From positions 1 to 6,513 of the forward strand of contig CAMZIS010000076.1 in the NCBI GenBank assembly GCA_947307285.1: a DNA stretch of 6,513 nt, read 5' to 3'. Position 1 is the first letter of the stretch; each line of letters starts with the position of its first letter. Position numbers and translations under genes: made by a program. Of the stretch, positions 1-4,586 are shown piece after piece. The stretch is from an uncultured Peptococcaceae bacterium. GTDB taxonomy: Bacteria; Bacillota; Dehalobacteriia; UBA4068. Under the pieces are notes generated by a model. It was not told the origin of the DNA and ran no database searches. It saw nothing but the letters and a program-made list of their open reading frames with translations.

Positions 1-27
1 TGGGGAAGCCCGGACGGGGCCTGCCCC

Positions 28-65
28 AAAAAGGGGCGGAAACCGGACGCGAGGTCCGGTTTCCG
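28..65 (-). terminator. Intrinsic terminator after the peptide-binding protein gene
   Basis: Bases 37-48 and 54-65 form a perfect 12-bp inverted repeat around a 5-nt loop, starting 9 nt past the stop codon of the minus-strand substrate-binding protein gene. Read on the minus strand, the stem is followed by CCCC and then five T (32 to 28). The U-tract is short and displaced by four C, so this is a non-canonical intrinsic terminator. The T-run is itself the loop of a second small hairpin (23-27 with 33-37). Position and stem length support termination; efficiency is uncertain. Confidence 0.7.
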
Positions 66-74
66 GAAAGCGGC

Positions 75-1784
75 TTATTCAGCCCAGTAAGCGTTGGTGA
101 TGTCCAGCTCGCCGCCCATGTAGTAGCGGACGAAGTCGGTGAAGCCTTCCTTGTAGGCGTAGGCCTTGGTACGGACCTGCAGGGGCACCAGAGCGCCTTC
201 TTCCAGCAGGATGTTCTCCGCGTCGGCCAGCATCTGCATACGCTCGGCGCCGGAGAGCTTGTTGCCTTCGATGATGTTGTTGTCATAGTCGGCATTTTCC
301 CAATGGCCGCCGTTCTCGTAGGAAGAGCTCATGAAGTAGCCCAGGTAGGTGTAGGGATCGTTGTAGTCCGGGATCCAGCCGGCATAGACCAGGTCGAAGT
401 TGCCTTCGCGGCGGTCGGCCAGCATGGCCTTGTAGGTGACGGTCTCGATGTTCACGTTGATGCCCAGGTTCTCGGTCCACTGAGCCTGGCAGTTCTCGGC
501 GATGAGCTTGGGAGTGGAGTCAGCCACCTTGAGGGCGATGGTGATCTCGGAGGGATCCTTGATGCCCATGGCGTCCATGGCGGACTGCAGGTATTCCTTG
601 GCCTTGTCCAGGTCGGCAGTGGCGGGATATTCGGCCTCGATGGGATACTGCTCAACGAAGAGGCCGTCGTCGCCGGCCACCAGCGGCATGACGAAACGGG
701 TGGCCGGTTCGTACAGGTCGTCAGTGGTGATGGTGATGAACTGCTCGCGGTCCAGGCCGTAGTTCAGAGCCAGACGGAAGTCCTTGTTGCCCAGGATGGG
801 GTTGGCGGTGGAGGACACGTTGATGGACCACCAGTCCTCGGCGCCGGGCGGGAAGGTGTCGACCACGATGCCGTCGCCCAGCAGGGAAGGATCAGCGATG
901 TAGGAAGCGGCGGTCTCGGTGGCCAGGGTCTCGGCCATATCCAGGTCGCCGGTCTGCAGCATGGACTGAGCGGCCTCGGTGTCCACGCCGATGAGGCAGG
1001 TGACGTCGGTCAGCTTGACCGCGTCGGCGTTCCAGTAGGAATCGTTCTTGGTCAGGACCAGCTTCTGGTCCACGCTGTATTCGCTGACCACGAAGGGGCC
1101 GTTGCAGACCATCTTGTCAGCGGCGGTGGCGTATTCCTTGCCGTACTGCTCGTACAGGTCCTCACGGGCCGGATAGAAGCAGGGCATATCCAGGAAGCTG
1201 AGATAGAAGGGAGCGGGGGTCTCGAAGTCGATGACGAAGGTGTAGTCGTCGGGAGCGGAAACGCCCAGCTCGTTCGGGTCCATGAAGCTGTCGGCCTCGC
1301 CGTCGTTGTTGGTGTCTTCACCGTACATGATGGCGTTGGCGTTGACTACGAAATCGCCCAGCACCCAGCTGTAGGGAGCGGCGGTCTCGGGATCGGCCAG
1401 ACGCTTGAAGCTGTAGACGAAGTCATTGGCGGTGACGGGAGTGCCGTCGGACCAGACGGCGTCCTGACGCAGGTGGAAGGTGAGCTGAGTGTTGTCTTCA
1501 TTGAATTCCCAGCTTTCGGCGATGCCGGGGTTCAGCTCCTGACCGTTCAGGCGGATCAGGCCTTCCATGAACATCTTGTCCACGATCTGGCAGGGCGAAG
1601 AGTCGAACATGACGGGATCGATGGACGGTACCGATACCAGGCTGAAGGTGAAGGAAGTGTTGTCGGAAGCCGCGGCTTCGCCGCCTTCCTCGCCGCCTTC
1701 TTCTCCGCCTTCATCGGTAGCGCCGCAGGCGGCGAAGGTAAAGACCAGCGCCAGAGCCAGCAGCAGAACTAACCATTTCTTCAT
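75..1784 (-). CDS. Peptide/oligopeptide ABC transporter substrate-binding lipoprotein (SBP family 5, OppA/DppA-like)
   Basis: This is a 569-residue extracytoplasmic receptor that should bind peptides at the cell surface and deliver them to an Opp/Dpp-type ABC importer. The start at 1784 is preferred over an in-frame ATG 16 codons upstream: it has a strong GGAGGAG site 9 nt away and opens directly into a lipoprotein signal peptide. That signal is MKK, then a hydrophobic stretch (residues 4-19), then a lipobox-like FAAC with the lipidated Cys at 20. A flexible acidic linker of DEGG/EEGG units follows (24-36). The family core includes ESWEFNEDNTQLTFHLR (90-106) and the typical VWSDGTPVTANDFVYSFKR (110-128). 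FDLVYAGWIPDYNDPYTYL (463-481) matches the conserved C-terminal lobe. Residues 157-165 (DTNNDGEAD) look like an inserted Ca2+-binding-type loop. The length is within the family range. The ligand cannot be read from sequence; peptides are inferred from family and from the neighbouring peptidase and OppF-like ATPase. No permease gene is in the window. Confidence 0.93.
   Translation of the reverse strand: MKKWLVLLLALALVFTFAACGATDEGGEEGGEEGGEAAASDNTSFTFSLVSVPSIDPVMFDSSPCQIVDKMFMEGLIRLNGQELNPGIAESWEFNEDNTQLTFHLRQDAVWSDGTPVTANDFVYSFKRLADPETAAPYSWVLGDFVVNANAIMYGEDTNNDGEADSFMDPNELGVSAPDDYTFVIDFETPAPFYLSFLDMPCFYPAREDLYEQYGKEYATAADKMVCNGPFVVSEYSVDQKLVLTKNDSYWNADAVKLTDVTCLIGVDTEAAQSMLQTGDLDMAETLATETAASYIADPSLLGDGIVVDTFPPGAEDWWSINVSSTANPILGNKDFRLALNYGLDREQFITITTDDLYEPATRFVMPLVAGDDGLFVEQYPIEAEYPATADLDKAKEYLQSAMDAMGIKDPSEITIALKVADSTPKLIAENCQAQWTENLGINVNIETVTYKAMLADRREGNFDLVYAGWIPDYNDPYTYLGYFMSSSYENGGHWENADYDNNIIEGNKLSGAERMQMLADAENILLEEGALVPLQVRTKAYAYKEGFTDFVRYYMGGELDITNAYWAE
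1681..1716 (-). repeat. 12-bp tandem repeat (three copies) encoding the Gly/Glu linker
   Basis: Three adjacent 12-bp units (1681-1692, 1693-1704, 1705-1716) share the core ccgcctt and differ only in the last few bases. On the coding strand they encode DEGG, EEGG, EEGG, just after the lipidated cysteine of the substrate-binding protein. The repeat keeps frame, so gain or loss of a unit would change tether length by four residues without breaking the protein. Confidence 0.85.
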
Positions 1785-1793
1785 TGCAGTTTT

Positions 1794-1802
1794 CTCCTCC
1801 TT
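1794..1802 (-). promoter_or_regulatory. Shine-Dalgarno site fixing the lipoprotein start
   Basis: The minus strand reads AAGGAGGAG here, with 9 nt before the ATG at 1784. No comparable site precedes the upstream in-frame ATG at 1832, so the shorter protein, which begins with the signal peptide, is the correct call. Confidence 0.9.
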
Positions 1803-1837
1803 TTTATTGATTGCTTTGTGCAACAAGAGCAACTTCT

Positions 1838-1862
1838 ATAATATCCGCGCGTAGGGGCGCGG
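1838..1862 (-). promoter_or_regulatory. Tentative promoter element and small inverted repeat between peptidase and lipoprotein genes
   Basis: The 98-bp gap between the two minus-strand genes contains a -10-like TATTAT (1843 to 1838), but no acceptable TTGACA-like -35 at the right distance. Just upstream of it lies a perfect 6-bp inverted repeat, ccgcgc/gcgcgg (1845-1850 and 1857-1862), with a 6-nt loop. The repeat lacks a U-tract, so it is not a normal terminator. It could be an operator or an mRNA processing hairpin. An internal promoter for the lipoprotein gene is possible but weakly supported. Confidence 0.25.
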
Positions 1863-1882
1863 CTATTACCTGATACGGGATA

Positions 1883-2962
1883 TCAGAGGCAGATCAGGCC
1901 CTTTTCCGAGGTGAAGAGGGATTCGCAGCCGCCGCGGGTGATCTTCACCGTGTCCTCGATGCGCACGCCGCCCCAGCCGGGCAGGTAGATGCCGGGCTCC
2001 ATGGTGACGAAGCAGCCCTCCTCCAGCACCCGCTGGCAGAGGCGGCCCATGAAGGGGTCTTCGTGGATATCCAGGCCCAGACCGTGGCCCACGCCGTGGC
2101 CGAAGTTCTCGCCGTAGCCCTTTTCGGTGATGTAGTCCCGGGCCGCCGCGTCGGGCACGCAGCCGGGCACGCCGGGCCGGAAGGCGTCCATGCCCCGCAG
2201 GTGGGCTTCCAGCACGATGCTGTAGACGTCTTTCTGCTTGGGATCGGGCCGGCCCAGGAATACGGTGCGGGTCATGTCCGCGTGGTAGCCCTGGTACATG
2301 CAGCCGAAATCCATGGTGAGGAATTCGCCGTTACGGAGCTTGCGTTCGCCGGCCATGCCGTGGGGCAGGGAACCGTGCTCGCCCGCCACCACGATGGGCT
2401 GGAAGCTGGAGTCGCAGCCTTCCTCGTTGACGAAGGTGAGCAGCTGCCATTCCAGCTGCTTTTCCGTAAGGCCGGGACGGATGTATTCGCACAGCTTGCT
2501 GAAGACCCGGTCCGTGGCGGCGCAGGCGTAGCGGATCAGGGCCTCTTCCCGGTCGTCCTTGACATAGCGCAGACCCTCCACCAGGGGGCCGCAATCCTCG
2601 ACCGCCACGCCCTTCACCGTATCGGTGAGCAGCAGATAGCTGGCGTGGGAGATGGCCGCGGCTTCAAAGCCGAGCTTTTTGACGCCGTTTTCGGCGCAGC
2701 TTTGGTCCAGCAGCTGGAAGATGCCGCTCTTGCCCTTGACGAAGGACATCACCTGATAGTCGGGGCATTCGCTTCGCGCCTGCTCGTCGTAGCGGAAATC
2801 GGTTATCAATCTCCGGTCGCCGTTTGCGGCGATGAAGAGGAAGGCGTCGTGATTGGTGTAGCCGCTCAGATAGCGGACGTTGCTTTCGTTGGAGATAAAG
2901 ACGGCGTCCAGCTCTTTTTCCCGGAGCAGGGCGCAGAGGCGCTTAACGCGGTCGTTGGTCAT
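1883..2962 (-). CDS. Xaa-Pro aminopeptidase/dipeptidase-type M24B metallopeptidase
   Basis: This 359-residue cytoplasmic metallopeptidase is expected to cleave the bond between an N-terminal residue and proline. An N-terminal creatinase-like domain (about 1-130, with NVRYLSGY at 28-35) is followed by the pita-bread catalytic domain (about 138-350). All five dinuclear metal ligands of the M24 family are visible: D218 (MDFG), D229 (HADMTRT), H293 (GHGVGHG), E322 (MEPGIY) and E336 (RIED). The substrate-binding and catalytic histidines H201 (SLPHG), H289 and H300 are also present, so the enzyme should be active. The start at 2962 has AGGAGG 4 nt upstream. The length fits the short PepQ/YqhT-type Gram-positive enzymes better than the roughly 440-residue E. 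coli PepP. I cannot separate aminopeptidase P from prolidase on motifs alone, so no symbol is given. It lies upstream of the peptide-binding lipoprotein on the same strand, consistent with peptide use. Possible control elements lie at 2974-3042. Confidence 0.93.
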   Translation of the reverse strand: MTNDRVKRLCALLREKELDAVFISNESNVRYLSGYTNHDAFLFIAANGDRRLITDFRYDEQARSECPDYQVMSFVKGKSGIFQLLDQSCAENGVKKLGFEAAAISHASYLLLTDTVKGVAVEDCGPLVEGLRYVKDDREEALIRYACAATDRVFSKLCEYIRPGLTEKQLEWQLLTFVNEEGCDSSFQPIVVAGEHGSLPHGMAGERKLRNGEFLTMDFGCMYQGYHADMTRTVFLGRPDPKQKDVYSIVLEAHLRGMDAFRPGVPGCVPDAAARDYITEKGYGENFGHGVGHGLGLDIHEDPFMGRLCQRVLEEGCFVTMEPGIYLPGWGGVRIEDTVKITRGGCESLFTSEKGLICL

Positions 2963-2973
2963 AGTTCCTCCTG

Positions 2974-2990
2974 GCGGGGCCGGGCCCCGC
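2974..2990 (-). other. GC hairpin abutting the peptidase ribosome-binding site
   Basis: Bases 2974-2980 and 2984-2990 form a perfect 7-bp, all-G/C stem with a 3-nt loop. It ends one nucleotide from the AGGAGG site (2967-2972) of the M24B peptidase. In the mRNA it would sit immediately 5' of the SD, where it could affect ribosome access or mRNA 5'-end stability. There is no T-tract after it on either strand, so it is not read as a terminator. Confidence 0.5.
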
Positions 2991-3008
2991 GTGTGTTAGG
3001 GAATGAGC

Positions 3009-3037
3009 ATGATAGCTGAAGAAAAGCTGAATTCCAG
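3009..3037 (-). promoter_or_regulatory. Candidate promoter of the M24B peptidase gene
   Basis: On the minus strand, TATCAT (3014 to 3009) matches five of six bases of the -10 consensus. Seventeen bases upstream is only CTGGAA (3037 to 3032), a poor -35. A good -10 with a poor -35 covered by direct repeats is what activator-dependent promoters look like. Transcription would start near 3002, giving a leader of about 40 nt that contains the GC hairpin and SD. An alternative promoter lies further upstream (3107-3078). Confidence 0.4.
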
Positions 3038-3042
3038 CTGAA
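3014..3042 (-). repeat. Three exact heptamer direct repeats at 11-bp spacing (candidate response-regulator box)
   Basis: The heptamer TTCAGCT (minus strand) occurs at 3042-3036, 3031-3025 and 3020-3014, with spacers of exactly 4 nt (ggaa, tttc). All three copies are identical and the flanking 11-bp registers do not match. The period of one helical turn places each copy on the same DNA face. OmpR/PhoB-family regulators bind tandem half-sites with this geometry. The period is not a multiple of three, so the repeat does not come from a repeated peptide. No regulator gene is in the window. Confidence 0.6.
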
Positions 3043-3338
3043 ATCCTTCTTTGCGCAAGATTTCTCCTTAACGGTAAATTTTCCTGCCGCAGATAAACGA
3101 ATATCAAAATATGAAGAAAATTTTATATACGGCGCGGGAGGGGCATGGAGGATTTTGGCCGCTGAGAGCAAAATACAACAAAGGACGCAGGAAAGGCCGG
3201 TCCGCCGCCCTTCCCCCGGGGGAGAGGCCGCGGCCCCGCCCTTCATACCGCGGAGAAAAAGTAAAGTATAGCTAAAATCAGAGGCCGGTCGTTTCAGCGA
3301 CCCCGGCGGTCGCCCGCGGCCTTACGGGAGGTTTGCCC

Positions 3339-4295
3339 ATGACGGAACCGCTGCTGCAGGTGAAAAATCTGAAAAAATACTTCCCCGCCGGCAAAAACGT
3401 GCTCAAGGCGGTGGACGGAGTCAGCTTCGACATCCCCCGGGGCAGCACTTTGGGCCTGGTGGGCGAATCCGGCTGCGGCAAATCCACCATCGGCCGCACT
3501 CTGGTCAAGCTCTACGAGCCTACCTCCGGCTCCATCCTGTTCAACGGCCGCGACATCACCAAGTTCGACCGGGCCGAAAAGAAGGCCTTTGCCCGGGAAG
3601 CCCAGATGATCTTCCAGGACCCCTACGCCTCCCTGGACCCCCGCATGACCGTGGGCGATATCATCGGCGAGGGCGTGGACATCCACGACCTGTATCAGGG
3701 CGCGGAGCGGCAGGAAGTGATCTATCACAGCCTGGAGCTGGTGGGCCTGAACCGGGAGCACGCCAACCGCTTCCCCCACGAATTTTCCGGCGGCCAGCGA
3801 CAGCGCATCGGCATCGCCCGCTCTCTGGCCATCGATCCCCAGTTCATCGTCTGCGACGAGCCCATCTCCGCCCTGGACGTGTCCATCCAGGCACAGATCG
3901 TCAATCTGCTGATCAAGCTCCAGGATCAGCTGGGCCTGACCTATCTCTTCATCGCCCACGACCTGTCCATGGTCAAGCACATCTCCGACCGGGTGGGCGT
4001 CATGTATCTGGGCAAGCTGATGGAGACCGCCGATTCGGCGGAGATGTATAAAAATCCCCAGCATCCCTACACCAAGGCCCTGTTTTCCGCCATCCCCGTG
4101 GCCGACCCGGACTACGAAAAGGAGCGCCGCCGCATCATCCTCCAGGGCAGCGTGCCCTCGCCGGTGAAGCCGCCCTCCGGCTGCCGTTTCCACGGCCGCT
4201 GCCAGTACGCCATGCCGGTGTGCAAGGAGCAGGAGCCCCAGATGAAGGAGATCGCACCAGGCCACTTCTGCGCCTGCCATCTCCATCAAAGCTGA
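3339..4295 (+). CDS. oppF: Oligopeptide/dipeptide ABC transporter ATP-binding protein (OppF/DppF-like)
   Basis: This 318-residue cytoplasmic ATPase powers Opp/Dpp-type peptide importers, normally as a heterodimer with an OppD-like subunit. Visible motifs are Walker A GESGCGKST (42-50), Q-loop Q93 in MIFQDPYASLDP, signature SGGQRQR (150-156), Walker B FIVCDE with catalytic E174, D-loop SALD (177-180) and switch H207. The C-terminal oligopeptide-transporter extension follows (about 235-318). It contains NPQHPYTKALFSAIP and four cysteines, C282, C288, C295 and C311, spaced as in Opp/Dpp ATPases that carry an iron-sulfur cluster. The ATG at 3339 is chosen because GGGAGG lies 7 nt upstream; the in-frame TTG at 3333 would leave a 1-nt gap. 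The gene is complete and looks functional. It is divergent from the peptidase/binding-protein genes and has no adjacent permease or OppD. It may therefore serve a transporter encoded elsewhere. The symbol reflects family resemblance, not a proven OppF/DppF distinction. Confidence 0.9.
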   Translation: MTEPLLQVKNLKKYFPAGKNVLKAVDGVSFDIPRGSTLGLVGESGCGKSTIGRTLVKLYEPTSGSILFNGRDITKFDRAEKKAFAREAQMIFQDPYASLDPRMTVGDIIGEGVDIHDLYQGAERQEVIYHSLELVGLNREHANRFPHEFSGGQRQRIGIARSLAIDPQFIVCDEPISALDVSIQAQIVNLLIKLQDQLGLTYLFIAHDLSMVKHISDRVGVMYLGKLMETADSAEMYKNPQHPYTKALFSAIPVADPDYEKERRRIILQGSVPSPVKPPSGCRFHGRCQYAMPVCKEQEPQMKEIAPGHFCACHLHQS

Positions 4296-4331
4296 GGGAG
4301 CCTATCTCCCTCAAGATGCGGCCGAGATAGG
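4293..4331 (+). other. Two competing hairpins starting at the oppF stop codon
   Basis: Bases 4293-4300 (tgagggag, starting with the TGA stop) pair perfectly with 4306-4313 across a 5-nt loop. A second perfect 8-bp inverted repeat joins 4301-4308 (cctatctc) to 4324-4331. The two share 4306-4308 and cannot form together. Neither is followed by a U-tract, so this is not a standard terminator. It could stabilise the oppF mRNA 3' end or be a remnant of the rearrangement seen just downstream. Confidence 0.5.
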
Positions 4332-4340
4332 GCTGGCCTG

Positions 4341-4376
4341 GGCCACTTCTGCGCCTGCCATCTGCACGACGCCTGA
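4341..4376 (+). pseudogene. Duplicated fragment of the OppF C-terminal coding sequence
   Basis: The 23 bp at 4260-4282, encoding the GHFCACH region of OppF, recur exactly at 4341-4363. Looser similarity continues through the stop codon (about 33 of 39 bases over 4260-4298 versus 4341-4379). The second copy reads GHFCACHLHDA followed by TGA, against GHFCACHLHQS and TGA in the intact gene. It has no start, no RBS and no upstream homology. It is best read as the tail of a diverged paralogue left by deletion or recombination, or as a small duplication. It lies 81 bp downstream, in the same frame as oppF. Confidence 0.7.
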
Positions 4377-4407
4377 GGGCCGTTGCTTTACAGATATCGG
4401 TACAGCT

Positions 4408-4436
4408 TGACAATATTACCCCCGGATGATAAAATC
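4408..4436 (+). promoter_or_regulatory. Strong sigma-A/sigma-70-type promoter of the riboswitch/ATPase transcript
   Basis: This is a perfect -35 TTGACA (4408-4413), a 17-bp spacer and a -10 TAAAAT (4431-4436) preceded by TG and one base, an extended -10. Transcription should begin near 4443, immediately before the aptamer-like leader. This is the clearest promoter in the window. Confidence 0.88.
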
Positions 4437-4443
4437 ATTACAA

Positions 4444-4525
4444 CTTCTTTGAGGGAGTAGTCAGCGCGGCAACGCGTTTCAAGTCAACATGCATGGCGCG
4501 GAAGCGTCTGGCTTGGATCAAATGA
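4444..4525 (+). ncRNA. yybP-ykoY family Mn2+-sensing riboswitch aptamer
   Basis: The leader between the promoter and the P-type ATPase carries the conserved pieces of the yybP-ykoY family in order. TTTGA (4448-4452) pairs with TCAAA (4518-4522) to make P1. The conserved GGGAGTAG follows directly (4453-4460). A P2 hairpin at 4463-4478 has a GCAA tetraloop. The conserved GTCAACAT is at 4483-4490. A second hairpin with a GGAA tetraloop spans 4495-4508. The 3' GGCTTGGATCAAA (4510-4522) corresponds to the family's GGCAAGACCUUU-type closing segment. Known members sense Mn2+ and often control Mn2+/Ca2+ P-type ATPases such as Lactococcus YoaB, which is the gene that follows. Ligand and class are inferred from remembered consensus and context; an Rfam RF00080 covariance search would be decisive. 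By family precedent Mn2+ should favour expression. Confidence 0.85.
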
Positions 4526-4528
4526 CCA

Positions 4529-4568
4529 GACTCATGGATAGGTTTTCGGACCGTCCATGAGTTTTTTT
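4529..4568 (+). terminator. Intrinsic terminator, the riboswitch expression platform
   Basis: Bases 4531-4538 (ctcatgga) pair perfectly with 4554-4561 (tccatgag). The stem extends by A4530-T4562 at the base and, past a small bulge, through GGT/ACC to a TTCG tetraloop. Seven T follow (4562-4568). It sits between aptamer and start codon, so early termination is the expected OFF state. GTCTGG (4506-4511, in the aptamer) can pair with CCAGAC (4526-4531, at the terminator foot), a possible switching contact. It may also terminate read-through from oppF, which has no clear terminator of its own. Confidence 0.88.
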
Positions 4569-4586
4569 ATGGAGGTACAGGTATAA

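Larger units (their letters stand above)
2963..3338. other. Divergent intergenic region between the peptidase and the OppF-like ATPase
   Basis: This 376-bp region holds no convincing protein gene. From the peptidase side it contains an SD site (2967-2972), a GC hairpin (2974-2990), a heptamer array with a candidate promoter (3009-3042) and an AT-rich stretch (about 3061-3180). A second candidate minus-strand promoter has TTGATA at 3107-3102 and GAAAAT at 3083-3078, with an 18-bp spacer. Further on are two perfect GC palindromes (3212-3223 and 3226-3235). For the ATPase there is only an AT-rich -10-like TAAAAT (3273-3278) with no recognisable -35. Confidence 0.7.

Noticed and set aside
303..1772. 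489-codon open frame on the plus strand across the lipoprotein gene
   Set aside because: It is antisense to a clear OppA-family gene. Its translation is low-complexity (G, V, H, D rich), has no domain I recognise and no SD, and is explained by GC-rich codon bias of the real gene.
1784..1832. Upstream in-frame ATG at 1832 as the lipoprotein start
   Set aside because: It would add 16 charged residues before a standard MKK-type signal peptide and has no SD, whereas the ATG at 1784 has a strong one at ideal spacing.
2063..3019. 318-codon open frame on the plus strand across the peptidase gene
   Set aside because: It is antisense to a complete M24B enzyme, compositionally biased, and has no RBS or recognisable family.
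2959..3246. 95-codon minus-strand frame ending in an ATGA overlap with the peptidase start
   Set aside because: The overlap is suggestive of coupling, but there is no SD before 3246. The frame crosses the AT-rich non-coding stretch, the heptamer array and the GC hairpin, and the translation matches nothing recognisable.
3333..3338. TTG at 3333 as the oppF start
   Set aside because: It lies only 1 nt after the GGAGG of the ribosome-binding site; the ATG at 3339 has the normal 7-nt spacing.
3294..4289. 331-codon minus-strand frame across oppF
   Set aside because: It lies opposite an intact ABC ATPase and has the low-complexity composition of an antisense shadow.
4450..4457. TGAGGGAG in the aptamer matching the stem sequence at the oppF stop (4293-4300)
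   Set aside because: The aptamer copy is part of the conserved yybP-ykoY element, and an 8-base match in G-rich sequence is easily due to chance. A base-pairing link between the two RNAs is not supported by anything else.
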